64,000 nucleotides of DNA, taken from contig LMAJ01000003.1 of NCBI GenBank assembly GCA_001507425.1, forward strand, positions 62,001 through 126,000, given 5' to 3'. This document shows positions 44,128 through 54,530 of this stretch, in pieces. This DNA comes from Flavobacteriaceae bacterium CRH. GTDB lineage: Bacteria; Bacteroidota; Bacteroidia; Flavobacteriales; Flavobacteriaceae. Within the stretch, counting starts at the first letter, position 1, and each line of letters begins with the position of its first letter. The position numbers and the translations under genes were made by a program. The notes beneath the pieces are model-generated. The model was not told the origin of the DNA and searched no databases. It worked only from the letters and a program-made list of their open reading frames with translations.

Positions 44128-45195
44128 ATGAAGAAGACACTTATAACAATCGTAATCATAATCGCATCATTGGGTCTGATTGGATATGTATTAACTAAAA
44201 ATAAAGAAAAGAATAAAGCTAAAACAGATATTGTTGCTGAGAAAAATGCAGCAGTTTCTGTAAAAGTTGCAGCAGTAAAAACAGAAGAAGTTGCATTGGA
44301 TTTCGTGGCAAACGGAAATTTTCAACCCATTCAGGAATTAACTTTCTCTGCTGAAAAATCTGGAAAAGTAATCAGCGTTTTAGCTAAAGAAGGAGATTAT
44401 GTAAGAGTTGGTCAGACTTTATTAACAGTAAGAGGTGATGTAATTAACGTAAGTGCACAACAAGCACAAGCAGTTTTTCAAAACGCAAAATCTGATTATA
44501 GCAGATACGAAAATGCTTTTAAAACCGGAGGAGTTACGAAACAACAATTAGATCAGGCAAAATTGGCTTTAACAAATGCAGAGTCTAGCTTAAAACAAGC
44601 GAATATTAATGTTGGAGATACTAAAGTAAAAGCGCCAATAAACGGTTTTATCAATAAAAAATATATTGAGCCGGGATCTATTTTAGCAGCAACACCTGCA
44701 ACTGCATTGTTTGATATTGTGAACGTTTCTAAACTAAAATTAGTAGTTACAGTAAACGAAAATCAAGTTGCAAGTTTAAAAGTAGGAAACACAATTAATG
44801 TTACAGCAAGTGTTTATCCTGATAAAACTTTTTCTGGAAAAATTACTTTCATCGCTTCAAAATCTGATGAGTCTTTAAACTTTCCTGTAGAAATTGAAAT
44901 CGCAAACAATTCAAATAACGACTTGAAAGCAGGTATGTACGGAACGGCAAACTTCGGTTCTAAACAACAAAAACAAAACCTGATGGTTGTACCGCGTAAT
45001 GCTTTCGTAGGAAGTGTGAGCAGCAACGAAATCTTTGTAGTTGATAAAGGAATTGCGAAATTAAGAAAAGTAACTGCCGGAAGAATTTTAGGAGACCAGG
45101 TAGAAATCATCAACGGATTATCTGACGGAGAAACTGTAATTGTTACAGGTCAAATTAACTTACAAGACGGTAATACAGTAGAAATTATTAAGTAA
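44128..45195 (+). CDS. RND efflux periplasmic adaptor (membrane fusion protein)
   Basis: A 355-residue adaptor with an N-terminal membrane anchor (about 4-22, ITIVIIIASLGLIGYVL). The biotinyl-lipoyl-like half motifs are SAEKSGKVISVLAKEGDYVRVGQTLLTV (about 73-100) and TKVKAPINGFINKKYIEPGSIL (about 167-190), separated by a short alpha-hairpin (AQQAQAVFQNAKSDYSRYENAFKTGG). Beta-barrel and membrane-proximal domains follow. It lies between the TolC and RND genes. Confidence 0.94.
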   Translation: MKKTLITIVIIIASLGLIGYVLTKNKEKNKAKTDIVAEKNAAVSVKVAAVKTEEVALDFVANGNFQPIQELTFSAEKSGKVISVLAKEGDYVRVGQTLLTVRGDVINVSAQQAQAVFQNAKSDYSRYENAFKTGGVTKQQLDQAKLALTNAESSLKQANINVGDTKVKAPINGFINKKYIEPGSILAATPATALFDIVNVSKLKLVVTVNENQVASLKVGNTINVTASVYPDKTFSGKITFIASKSDESLNFPVEIEIANNSNNDLKAGMYGTANFGSKQQKQNLMVVPRNAFVGSVSSNEIFVVDKGIAKLRKVTAGRILGDQVEIINGLSDGETVIVTGQINLQDGNTVEIIK

Positions 45196-45197
45196 GC

Positions 45198-45318
45198 TTT
45201 AAGCAATAAGCTATAGGCAATAAGCAATTCAAAAGCATAAAGCCTAAAAGCATAAAGAAAACTGTAAAATTAAACCTTAAAGCTTAAAGCATACAGCCTA
45301 AAGCCTATAGCAATAAAA
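45198..45318. repeat. Iterated AAGC/TAAAGC word repeat between adaptor and RND genes
   Basis: The gap is made of words such as AAGCAATAAGCTATAGGC, AAAGCATAAAGCCTAAAAGC and GCCTAAAGCCTATAGC. The ends CTATAGGC and GCCTATAG can pair. It falls inside an operon, so it will be transcribed. Confidence 0.7.
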
Positions 45319-45322
45319 AAAT

Positions 45323-48300
45323 ATGAAATTAGCCGAAATATCCATAAAACGTCCGTCGTTAGTGATTGTATTGTTTACAATCCTGATACTTGGTGGATTG
45401 TTCAGTTACAGCCAATTGGGCTATGAGCTGATCCCTAAATTTGAACAAAACGTTATTACAATTTCTACAATTTATCCTGGAGCTTCTCCAAGTGAGGTAG
45501 AAAATACCGTAACCAAAAAGATTGAAGATGCAATTGCATCCTTAGAAAATGTCAAGAAAATTGACTCGAAATCATACGAAAGTTTATCCATCGTTTCGAT
45601 TACACTGACGTCAAATGCAAAAGTCGATTTCTCACTAAATGATGCACAGCGTAAAATTAATGCGATCATTAGTGATTTACCGGATGATGTTAAAACGCCG
45701 GCACTGACCAAGTTCTCATTGAGTGATTTACCAATTATGACGCTTGGTGCCAATGGAAAAATGGATGAAGCAGCATTTTATGACTTAATTGATAAAAAAA
45801 TTGCGCCTATTTTATCTCGTGTGCAAGGTGTTGCTCAGGTAAATATTATTGGTGGTTCAGAGCGTGAAGTTCAGGTGAATCTTGACGCTATAAAAATGCA
45901 GGGTTACGGATTATCTGTTCCTCAGGTACAACAAACGATTTTGACATCGAATTTAGATTTCCCAACAGGAAACATCCAGACTCGTAATCAAAAAATATTA
46001 ATTCGTTTAGCGGGTAAATATAAAAGTGTTGAAGAATTAAGAAACTTAGTAGTTTCATCTCAAAACGGAATTCAGGTTCGTTTAAGTGATATTGCTGACG
46101 TTCAGGATACTCAAAAAGTAGCTGAAAAAATATCACGTGTAGATCAAAAAAGTGCCATTGTTTTGCAAATTGTAAAACAATCTGATGCGAATGCGGTGGC
46201 AGTAAGTGAGCAATTATTAAAAACGATTGCTACTCTTGAAAAAGATTACAGTGAAAACAAATTAAAATTACAAGTTGCAAAAGACAGTACAATTTTTACT
46301 CTTGAAGCTGCAGATTCTGTAGTTCACGATTTATTAATTGCGGTAGTTCTGGTAGCTTTTGTAATGTTGTTCTTCCTTCACAGTATTAGAAACTCGTTGA
46401 TCGTAATGGTTTCTATTCCGGCATCGTTGATTGCAACCTTTATTGGTATTTATTTAATGGGATATACCCTGAACTTAATGAGTTTATTAGGATTGTCTCT
46501 GGTGGTAGGTATTCTGGTCGATGACGCGATTGTGGTCCTCGAGAATATTTATCGACACATGGAAATGGGTAAAAGCAAGATTCGTGCTTCTTATGACGGA
46601 ACTGCAGAAATTGGAGGAACGGTAACATCAATTACATTGGTAATTGTGGTTGTGTTCTTGCCTATTGCAATGAGTTCTGGTTTAGTTTCTAATATCATTA
46701 CACAATTTTGTGTTACGGTAATTATATCAACTTTACTGTCACTTTTGGCTTCGTTTACAATTATTCCATGGTTATCATCTCGTTATGGAAAATTAGAGCA
46801 CATTGAAGGAAAGAATTTATTTGGAAGAATCATTCTTGGTTTCGAAAGCTATTTAACTCGTTTTACAAACTGGGTTTCAGAATTATTGACTTGGTGTTTA
46901 GATCATTATATTAAAACCATTTTAGTTGTATTAGTATTGTTCTTCGGATCAACAATAGGATTAATGGGTGGAGGATTTATTGGTGGAGAGTTTTTTGCTT
47001 CTTCTGATAGTGGAGAATTCTTAGTTCAAATCGAAATGCCGAAAGACGCTTCGTTAGAACAAACCAACTTCATGACCCAAAAAGCAGAAGCTTATTTAAA
47101 AGGACAAGAATATGTTCACAGTCAAATTACAACGGTAGGACAAACCAGTGAAGGTTTTGGAGCATCGCAAGCTACAGCTTATAAAGCAGAGATTGACGTA
47201 AAAATGATCGAACAAAAAGACCGTACGGATGATGCCAATGTTTATGCTGCAAAAATTAAACGTAAACTTGAAAAAGTATTAGTTGGAGCAAAAGTAAAAA
47301 CAGTTCCGGTAGGTATTTTAGGAACAGCAGAAGATGCAACTTTAGGATTAATCGTAACTGGTCCGTCAACAGAAAGTGCTATGGCATTTGCTAAATTGGC
47401 AGAAGCTGAATTGCGTACAATTCCCGGAACAACAGAGATTAAATTAACGGTTGAAGACGGAAACCCTGAAATCAATGTTAAAGTAGATCGTGATAAAATG
47501 GCTGCTTTAGGATTAACACTTCAAACTGTTGGTTTAACAATGCAAACGGCTTACAGTGGAAATACAGATGGTAAATACAGAGCCGGAGAATACGAATATG
47601 ACATCAACATCAGATACAATGCTTTCGACAGAAAAAGTATTAATGATGTAAGTAATTTGATTTTCATTAACGCTGCAGGTCAACAAATTAAGTTATCTCA
47701 ATTTGCAACTATTACAGAAGGTTCAGGACCTAGCCAGTTAGAGCGTAGAGACAAATCAGCGTCGGTAACTGTAAAAGGACAAAACGTTGGGGTTCCTTCA
47801 GGAACAATTGTTGGAATATGGCAGGGAAAACTGGACAAACTTAAAAAACCTGCTGGTGTAAACTATATTTGGGGTGGAGATCAAGAGAACCAATCAGAAG
47901 GATTTGGTACTTTAGGAATCGCTTTACTAGCCGCTATTATCTTAGTTTACCTTGTAATGGTGAGTTTGTACGACAGTTTCGTTCACCCGTTTGTAGTATT
48001 GTTTGCTATCCCGCTTTCGTTTATCGGTGCGATGTTAGCTTTAGCATTAACAAACAACTCATTAAACATATTTACCATTTTAGGTATCATCATGTTGATT
48101 GGTCTAGTGTGTAAGAATGCGATCATGCTTGTCGATTATACCAACCAAAGAAGAGCTGCAGGAGAATCAATCAGAACGGCATTAATTCAGGCGAATCACG
48201 CTCGTTTACGTCCAATTTTGATGACTACAATTGCGATGGTATTTGGTATGTTCCCAATTGCATTAGCATCTGGAGCAGGAGCAGAATGGAAAAACGGTTT

Positions 48301-48499
48301 GGCTTGGGTAATTATCGGAGGATTAATTTCTTCGTTATTCTTAACCTTAATTGTAGTTCCGGTTATTTACAACATCATGGAGAAAATAATTGCCAGACTA
48401 AGCAAAGGAGAAAAAATCGATTACGAAGCAGAAATGGTTGCTGATTATGAGCATACAGAATTAAGCGAAGACGGTTTTAATCCTAAACATACACATTAA
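45323..48499 (+). CDS. RND-family multidrug efflux transporter (HAE1 type)
   Basis: A 1058-residue inner-membrane transporter. The first helix (LAEISIKRPSLVIVLFTILILGGLFSY) is followed by a large periplasmic porter domain, helices 2-6, a second porter domain and the final helices. The proton-relay segment in helix 4 is LVVGILVDDAIVVLENIYRHM with the paired aspartates. It drives export through the adjacent adaptor and TolC. The full length and intact motifs argue for a working pump; the substrate is unknown. A strong terminator follows at 48563-48604. Confidence 0.96.
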   Translation: MKLAEISIKRPSLVIVLFTILILGGLFSYSQLGYELIPKFEQNVITISTIYPGASPSEVENTVTKKIEDAIASLENVKKIDSKSYESLSIVSITLTSNAKVDFSLNDAQRKINAIISDLPDDVKTPALTKFSLSDLPIMTLGANGKMDEAAFYDLIDKKIAPILSRVQGVAQVNIIGGSEREVQVNLDAIKMQGYGLSVPQVQQTILTSNLDFPTGNIQTRNQKILIRLAGKYKSVEELRNLVVSSQNGIQVRLSDIADVQDTQKVAEKISRVDQKSAIVLQIVKQSDANAVAVSEQLLKTIATLEKDYSENKLKLQVAKDSTIFTLEAADSVVHDLLIAVVLVAFVMLFFLHSIRNSLIVMVSIPASLIATFIGIYLMGYTLNLMSLLGLSLVVGILVDDAIVVLENIYRHMEMGKSKIRASYDGTAEIGGTVTSITLVIVVVFLPIAMSSGLVSNIITQFCVTVIISTLLSLLASFTIIPWLSSRYGKLEHIEGKNLFGRIILGFESYLTRFTNWVSELLTWCLDHYIKTILVVLVLFFGSTIGLMGGGFIGGEFFASSDSGEFLVQIEMPKDASLEQTNFMTQKAEAYLKGQEYVHSQITTVGQTSEGFGASQATAYKAEIDVKMIEQKDRTDDANVYAAKIKRKLEKVLVGAKVKTVPVGILGTAEDATLGLIVTGPSTESAMAFAKLAEAELRTIPGTTEIKLTVEDGNPEINVKVDRDKMAALGLTLQTVGLTMQTAYSGNTDGKYRAGEYEYDINIRYNAFDRKSINDVSNLIFINAAGQQIKLSQFATITEGSGPSQLERRDKSASVTVKGQNVGVPSGTIVGIWQGKLDKLKKPAGVNYIWGGDQENQSEGFGTLGIALLAAIILVYLVMVSLYDSFVHPFVVLFAIPLSFIGAMLALALTNNSLNIFTILGIIMLIGLVCKNAIMLVDYTNQRRAAGESIRTALIQANHARLRPILMTTIAMVFGMFPIALASGAGAEWKNGLAWVIIGGLISSLFLTLIVVPVIYNIMEKIIARLSKGEKIDYEAEMVADYEHTELSEDGFNPKHTH

Positions 48500-48514
48500 G
48501 GTTTTAAATCTCAA

Positions 48515-48530
48515 TCCCGAAGCCTCGGGA
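48515..48530. repeat. TCCCGAAGCCTCGGGA palindromic word
   Basis: A 6-bp perfect stem with an AGCC loop. The exact reverse complement occurs at 56632-56647, and related forms occur at 40181 and 60433. Confidence 0.75.
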
Positions 48531-48562
48531 GAAATTCCAAATTCCAAAGGAGTTTCAAACAT

Positions 48563-48604
48563 AAAAAATCCCAAATTCCAATTAAGGAGTTTGGGATTTT
48601 TTTA
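48563..48604 (+). terminator. Terminator of the RND efflux operon
   Basis: The 12-bp stem AAAAATCCCAAA / TTTGGGATTTTT is followed by T-rich sequence. The surrounding gap carries CCAAATTCC word repeats. Confidence 0.8.
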
Positions 48605-48676
48605 TTGATTTATCCAAAGTGCAGAGATTGGAATTTGGAATTTATTTCGTAACCTCGAGATTGGAATTTAATTCAC

Positions 48677-51337
48677 TTATTTCTTCACAATTTTAATTGT
48701 TTTCGTTTGCCCTTCAGCTTTTACTTTTAAGAAATAAAACCCTGAAGAAACATTCGATAAATCAATTTCTGAATTTGTATTGTTGATTTTTTTAGTCAAA
48801 ATAGATTTTCCTGAAACAGAGAATATTTCAATTTCATCAATAGCAGTACTATTTTTTATCGTTAATGTATGTTGCACCGGATTTGGATAATATTTAAAAT
48901 CAGGCAAAACAAAATCAGGAGTAGAAAGCGTACCTTTTGCTTTAGCTGTAACAGCAAGACGTTCTTTACTTTCAATTCCGTTAATAGTTTGCGAGGCATA
49001 ATAAGTAGTTCCGTTAACTAGAGCCGTTGTTGATGATAAAGTTGTTTCTGCAGCTTTACCTGTTTTAGCAGTTGGAGTAGTTTTAGTGCTGTACCATTTT
49101 ATGTTTTGACCATTAACAATAAGATCACCTAAAGTTTGTCCTGGCGTAAATTCTACAGTTAGCGTGTTTTTGCCGTCTATTAAAGGTGCTGGAGGATCAA
49201 CAGTAACAGTCATTACTGCACCACATAAATTTTGATCTTTAATAATTAAAGTATAATTCCCTGGAGTTAAATTGCTAAAAATATTATTTGTTGAAAATTT
49301 ATCTAAATTAGGAGAAAGCGCATACATAATTTCACCAGATCCACCAGTTGCATTAACTGTTAACGTTTGATTTTCTACAGTCAAAATGTAACTTAAAGGT
49401 GTTGATGGCTGTAAGATTTGTACTTCTATTGATACAATGCAACCACTGGTATCTTTACTAGTTACTAAATAAGTGCCTGCACGAAGATTAGTGAAATAAT
49501 TATTACTTGTATTACTAATAAGAGTTACACTATTTTTAGAAAGAGAATAGGTGTAAGAACCGGATCCTCCAGTAGCATTGATTTCTATTGATCCGGAATT
49601 ATCTCCAAAACAACTTACATCTTTACGTTTTGCAACTACAACTAATGGTGTTAGTTGTGAAACACCTACAGATAAAGAAGCTACACAACCTAAATCATCT
49701 TTTGTAGTGATAGTATAAACTCCCGGATCTAAATTATTAAAAATATTATTTGAAACGTATGGTTTACCATCTATTGAAAATTGATAAGGAGATTTTCCTC
49801 CAGATCCAAAAATGCTAATTATTCCTTTTTGATTAGTGCAAGAAATTGGTTCAGTGTAGGCATACGATTTTAATGTAGATCTTAATTGTTTTACCGTTAC
49901 AGTTGTACTAAAAGTACAGTCATTACTATCTTTCACCACTAAAGTGCTAGTTCCTAAAACATTAGTTGATGTGTTTTTGTCTGAAAATGAATTCCCATAA
50001 TTAAAAGAGTAAGTATAAGGCGCTTGTCCTCCAGTTGCTGTAATAGTTACAGAATCCTGATCTCCACAATTTACACCTTCTGTAATAACAGCTGTTGCGT
50101 TTAATGTTGAAGGCGTGTCTATAATTATTGTTGTAGTAAATATACATCCTGCACTATCTTTAACATCGACAGTATGAGTTCCTGCAAGTACACCGTAGTA
50201 AAAACTATTTGTCCCAAAATCGGTTTTGTCTAATGAATATTGATATGGAAATTGTCCACCAACAGCGTTGATTGTTACCGTAGAAACGGGAGTATTAGAA
50301 CAGTCTGTGATTTTTGTACTTCCAACTGTGGCAGTAACAGGAATTGGTTGCCCTATTGTTATAGTATAAGAATTTGAAATATTATTAAGTGCATCTTTTA
50401 CCTCTATATTATACGAGCCTGCAACCAAATCAGTTAAAACAGTGTTAGCTTGATATGCTCCTCCATTTATAGAGAAAGTATATGGTGCTTTTCCGCCAGT
50501 AGCAACAAGGTTTATTATGGCATTGCTGTTACAATCTATTTGTTTCACAATAGAAGCAGCAGCCATCAATGGAGGTAAAATAGTAGTTGCTGGTAATGAT
50601 TTTTCACAGCCTTGAGAATCTTTTACTTTTACAAAATAGGTACCAGGAGAAAGATTTGAAAAAACATTACTAGTTTGATAAGTACCTCCATTCAAAGAAT
50701 ATTGATATTGACCAACTCCTCCTGAGGCAGTAACAATTATTACATTTTGATTTTGTATACTAACCGTTGCAGATAAAATTGCAGGTTCTGTTATTTGAAC
50801 TATGTTAAACGGCGTTGCACACCCTAGTGCATCTTTTACTTGTATTCGATGGGAGCCTGGTGATAAGTTAGTAAAAATAACAGAAGTACCCGCATAAGAT
50901 ATAAAAGCCCCCCCATTTAAACTATATAAATAAGGAGCTTTACCTCCTGATGAAATCATGTGTGCGGTCCCGTTGTTTGCACCATTACAAATAATTGATG
51001 TTGCAGTAAATAAAACATTTAATTGTTCATATACTTTTAAATTAAAAGAATTAGTAGTTACAGTTCCGTTATTATCTATTCTGGCATAAATAGTTGTAGA
51101 ACTTGCAGAACTTACATAATTTGTTGGACTTGCAATTGCATTCAAATTATTTTGAGCATCAGTTAAGCTTAAATGATAGCTAACGGTAGTTAGAGCAGGA
51201 TCTAAATTACCAATCAAAAGTGTTTTTTGAGAAGTTAGATTAAAGGAGGTATCTCCGGCGCAATGCTCAATATCGCTAACTTGAGCATAAAAAATAGTAG
51301 TAAACAATAATAGAAAAAAAAGTAGAGTTTTTTTCAT
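48677..51337 (-). CDS. SprB-repeat surface protein with T9SS type A sorting domain
   Basis: An 886-residue secreted protein. The signal peptide is MKKTLLFFLLLFTTIFYAQ. Residues about 110-716 consist of eight degenerate SprB-type repeats of 70-80 residues, each with a core like GGKAPYTFSINGGAYQANTVLTDL followed by AGxYxxxVKDxxGC. A linker with an Ig-like segment (about 717-810) precedes the C-terminal sorting domain (about 812-886, FKYYPNPVQHTLTI...GFYFLKVKAEGQTKTIKIVKK), which directs type IX secretion and surface attachment. SprB repeats are known from gliding adhesins; an adhesive role is inferred. It is downstream of, and on the same strand as, the protease genes but separated by 134 bp with word repeats. 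Confidence 0.92.
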   Translation of the reverse strand: MKKTLLFFLLLFTTIFYAQVSDIEHCAGDTSFNLTSQKTLLIGNLDPALTTVSYHLSLTDAQNNLNAIASPTNYVSSASSTTIYARIDNNGTVTTNSFNLKVYEQLNVLFTATSIICNGANNGTAHMISSGGKAPYLYSLNGGAFISYAGTSVIFTNLSPGSHRIQVKDALGCATPFNIVQITEPAILSATVSIQNQNVIIVTASGGVGQYQYSLNGGTYQTSNVFSNLSPGTYFVKVKDSQGCEKSLPATTILPPLMAAASIVKQIDCNSNAIINLVATGGKAPYTFSINGGAYQANTVLTDLVAGSYNIEVKDALNNISNSYTITIGQPIPVTATVGSTKITDCSNTPVSTVTINAVGGQFPYQYSLDKTDFGTNSFYYGVLAGTHTVDVKDSAGCIFTTTIIIDTPSTLNATAVITEGVNCGDQDSVTITATGGQAPYTYSFNYGNSFSDKNTSTNVLGTSTLVVKDSNDCTFSTTVTVKQLRSTLKSYAYTEPISCTNQKGIISIFGSGGKSPYQFSIDGKPYVSNNIFNNLDPGVYTITTKDDLGCVASLSVGVSQLTPLVVVAKRKDVSCFGDNSGSIEINATGGSGSYTYSLSKNSVTLISNTSNNYFTNLRAGTYLVTSKDTSGCIVSIEVQILQPSTPLSYILTVENQTLTVNATGGSGEIMYALSPNLDKFSTNNIFSNLTPGNYTLIIKDQNLCGAVMTVTVDPPAPLIDGKNTLTVEFTPGQTLGDLIVNGQNIKWYSTKTTPTAKTGKAAETTLSSTTALVNGTTYYASQTINGIESKERLAVTAKAKGTLSTPDFVLPDFKYYPNPVQHTLTIKNSTAIDEIEIFSVSGKSILTKKINNTNSEIDLSNVSSGFYFLKVKAEGQTKTIKIVKK

Positions 51338-51471
51338 ACGTATAGGTTTGTTAAATTCGTTTCAACAAATATATGTAAAAAACTCGCACTCAATAAAAAG
51401 GAAGTAATTTTGTTAAAAAAGAAAACTTCAAATTTTTTAATTGGAATTTGGAATTTTAAATATTGGATTTT

Positions 51472-51909
51472 CTATTTAAGATACACATAATGATTAAAAT
51501 AATCAATAATCGCTTTTCCTTCAAGCAAAACATCGGCACCAATAATGCCGTGAACCGGTTTTGCCTTAAAAGATTCTAAAGCTTCATTTACATGAGAAAG
51601 ATCAAAAATTACGATGCTGAAATCTTTGTTTTTCCAGCTTCCAATTTGTAGTTTATTTTGAGCAGAGATTTGTGTTTTCATTCCTGTTCCTCCGGCTCCG
51701 GACGCTTTTGTTTTTGATTTCTTTGCAGACAATTCAAAACGTTCGATGCTTTCAAATCCTACGCAGGTGTTAGAAGCTCCGGTATCTAAAATGAAATTTC
51801 CTGAAACGCCGTTGATTTTTGCTTTTATTAAAAGATGTTGTGTTTTGGTAACTTTGAATTTTATTTTTTTGTATTTCTCTTTTTTGAGAACTTCGTGAAG
51901 ATTTTCCAT
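51472..51909 (-). CDS. Retropepsin-like aspartic protease
   Basis: A 145-residue single-domain protein. The catalytic motif ILDTGASNTCVGF (Asp42) and the later hydrophobic-Gly segment VHGIIGADVLL (near residue 120) are the hallmark pair of single-lobe aspartic proteases of the retropepsin/gag-asp type, which act as dimers. There is no signal peptide or membrane helix, so a cytoplasmic location is likely. Its start lies 49 bp inside the CHAT gene's 3' end, implying translational coupling. The substrate is unknown. Confidence 0.88.
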   Translation of the reverse strand: MENLHEVLKKEKYKKIKFKVTKTQHLLIKAKINGVSGNFILDTGASNTCVGFESIERFELSAKKSKTKASGAGGTGMKTQISAQNKLQIGSWKNKDFSIVIFDLSHVNEALESFKAKPVHGIIGADVLLEGKAIIDYFNHYVYLK

Positions 51910-54512
51910 TTTCGATACTGATTGAATATCAAAAATAAACCAATTAACCCCAATAAACTAATGATGTAATAGATATAATTTGTCGATTTTTCTTCTGTTG
52001 AGATAGAGCCATAATACACAAAAGAACTCCAATAATAAGGAGATTTTTTAGCATTTGGAATCGATTTATCGTTCAAAAAATCAAGTTTTGCATTGGCATT
52101 GGCTTCAAAATAAGGAACATCATTTTTAATGTTTCTATAAAAATCAGCCATAAAAACCGATGTAGTGTAATCGTTTACTTTCCATAAAGAAAAAAGTAAA
52201 TTTTGTGCACCGGCAAACTGAAAACCTCTTGCCACGCTCATCGCGCCTTCGGCTTTATAGAGCTTTCCAATTCCGGTTTCGCAGGCACTTAAAACTACTA
52301 AATCAGGATTAATGTTTAAATTATAAAGTTCCGAATACAATATTTCCTGATCATAAAATTTAATGCTTGCCGGAGTTTCAATATCGCCGGAAGATGCATG
52401 CGTGCTTAAATGCAAAATGGAATAATGAGAAGCATCGTTTTTAAAATTGGAAAAACTCGCATTTGCATTTTCTAAATATTTCCCCTTGAAATTAGATTGT
52501 ATCGATTGCAATTCTTTCTTAGAATAACTCAATTCAAAAGCTGTTTTTTCGAAAACCGGAAAAACGCCCAAAACCATTTTTTCTGAATTTGAGACAGGTT
52601 TTGAGTTCAGGTAAATGTTAGCCGAATTATTATAAGCAATCTTGAAATCATTCAATAAATAATGCATTTTGGCAAAATTCGTTGTATTTGATTCTTGTGT
52701 AATTAAAGCTTCAAAAGGCAGGAAATTTAAAATTCCGTCAGGAACAATGATTAGGTTTTTGTAGATAACATTTGACGGGAATTTTAACATGTCATAGACT
52801 CTTTTTCCATAATAATTATATCCCGAAATATCGTTTGTAATAGCATCGGCAGAATTGAAATAATCTATAAATTTCACAATTTCTAGCATAGCTCTGTGTG
52901 CAGTATAAATATGTCTAAGATTGATTCTCTTGTTTTGTAAAGTGAAATAAAACAAATTTTCATTTCCCATAAAATAATAAACCAGAACAGCTTTATTTTT
53001 CTCCAATTTTGAAAATAAAGTGTTTAGATCACAATTTTCGGGAATATAATCCGGGTTTTCAGACTGAACTTTTTTCAGCGAAAGCATCAATTCGTTTTGC
53101 TTTTTAATAAACTGATTTATTTTTAAAATATCAGCTGAATTGCCTTTTTGCTGTTCTTTTATAATATTGTTATTTAAATTTTGAAGATCTTGCAAAAGCT
53201 GTTTTTCTTCTGCGGAAGCGTTTTTAATACTTGAACGGTAATTTTTTAATATTCCTGATTTTGTTTTTTCAGAAAGTTGAAAAGCATCTTCTAAATATTG
53301 AATTTTATTCTCTTTTTGATACAATCGATCATAAATCAAAAGACATTTTTCGGTACGATTTCGTGCTCGAATTTGCGTAATGATTTTCGAATTTTCATAA
53401 ACCACAACATTCATCAATAAATCTTCAATGTAAAAAGAAAGCCCAAAAGCTTCAAGTGCTTTTTTGGGTTGATTTTGTTTGATGAAAATTTCAGCCTGCA
53501 AATCAAGAATATCAATTAAAACCATTTCAGCATAAAGTTCGTTCTTCTTGGGAAGAATATTTTTTGGTTTGTTTGTAATTAAAATTTTAAAAACAGCTTC
53601 TATCTGCCTGGAACTTTCATCATATTTCTGTTCATCAAAAAGCAATAAAGCCTTTTCATAATACAGTTTTGCTGTTTTTCTGGGTTGTTGATTTGGCGTT
53701 TCTAAAAACAGTTTTTCTGCTTTTTCCATATAAGAATTAGCGATATCAAATCGTTGCCATTGCCTGTTCATCGAAGCGAGATTTCGATAAGAATTGGATA
53801 AGGTTTCTGATTGATCTTTTTCGTTTTGCAAATATTTTATAGAAGATTGAAATGCATTTTCGGTATTGTCAACTCGATTTAAAATTAATACTAATTTCTG
53901 TGACTCCAACAAATAATTGTTCCCAAGATTATTCCATAAAATTCCTTTTTGAACATTCGATAATTTCTCGTTTTTTAAAGTACTTTCTAATAATTCAATG
54001 GCCTGAGAAATTTTGCCGGAACTCTGATAAACATTCGATAAATTCAAAATTGCAGCAAATTTTTGCTTTTGTGCTTCGGGATAATTTTTAGAAGTATTTA
54101 TTATAAAAAAGTACTGTTTTATAGTATTTTCGGCACTGTCATAATCGCCTAAAACGGTATATAAATTGCCTAGAGGTTTTAAGCAAAATTCAATTATATC
54201 GTAATTAGAAAGTTTCTTTTTTTGATAGATTTGCCATGCTTTTTCATAACTCGCAATGGCATTTTGAGTTTGCCCAAATTGGTTTTCATAATACGCTTTA
54301 TTGCAGTTTAAAACCACGATCGCCAGTAATTCATCATTGGTTTTTGGTTTAGGATTTTTCCAGAAAGCAGCTTCTGTATTCCTTAAATTTTGTAACGCTT
54401 TCGCGGAAGGATTCGCAACAAAAACATCAATTGCATTATATATTTTATCTTCCTGACTTTGCCCGAAAATATTCAGACTTAGGAAAAAGAAAATTAAACC
54501 ATATAAGTTCAT
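51861..54512 (-). CDS. TPR-CHAT protein, caspase-like protease
   Basis: An 883-residue protein. A signal sequence (MNLYGLIFFFLSLNIFG) is followed by TPR-type helical repeats (about 25-440; e.g. SYRNLASMNRQWQRFDIANSYMEKAEKLF). A CHAT domain (about 590-830) has catalytic His705 in LHLSTHASSGD and Cys744 in VVLSACETGIG. A transmembrane helix (about 846-864) and a basic tail follow. CHAT proteins belong to the caspase/separase-like clan CD. The signal sequence and C-terminal anchor suggest the domain faces the periplasm. The longer in-frame ATG (54641) would translate the hairpin repeat in front of the gene, so 54512 is chosen. It overlaps the retropepsin gene. Confidence 0.9.
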   Translation of the reverse strand: MNLYGLIFFFLSLNIFGQSQEDKIYNAIDVFVANPSAKALQNLRNTEAAFWKNPKPKTNDELLAIVVLNCNKAYYENQFGQTQNAIASYEKAWQIYQKKKLSNYDIIEFCLKPLGNLYTVLGDYDSAENTIKQYFFIINTSKNYPEAQKQKFAAILNLSNVYQSSGKISQAIELLESTLKNEKLSNVQKGILWNNLGNNYLLESQKLVLILNRVDNTENAFQSSIKYLQNEKDQSETLSNSYRNLASMNRQWQRFDIANSYMEKAEKLFLETPNQQPRKTAKLYYEKALLLFDEQKYDESSRQIEAVFKILITNKPKNILPKKNELYAEMVLIDILDLQAEIFIKQNQPKKALEAFGLSFYIEDLLMNVVVYENSKIITQIRARNRTEKCLLIYDRLYQKENKIQYLEDAFQLSEKTKSGILKNYRSSIKNASAEEKQLLQDLQNLNNNIIKEQQKGNSADILKINQFIKKQNELMLSLKKVQSENPDYIPENCDLNTLFSKLEKNKAVLVYYFMGNENLFYFTLQNKRINLRHIYTAHRAMLEIVKFIDYFNSADAITNDISGYNYYGKRVYDMLKFPSNVIYKNLIIVPDGILNFLPFEALITQESNTTNFAKMHYLLNDFKIAYNNSANIYLNSKPVSNSEKMVLGVFPVFEKTAFELSYSKKELQSIQSNFKGKYLENANASFSNFKNDASHYSILHLSTHASSGDIETPASIKFYDQEILYSELYNLNINPDLVVLSACETGIGKLYKAEGAMSVARGFQFAGAQNLLFSLWKVNDYTTSVFMADFYRNIKNDVPYFEANANAKLDFLNDKSIPNAKKSPYYWSSFVYYGSISTEEKSTNYIYYIISLLGLIGLFLIFNQYRKWKIFTKFSKKRNTKK

Positions 54513-54530
54513 ATTACGTTGTTTTTTAAT

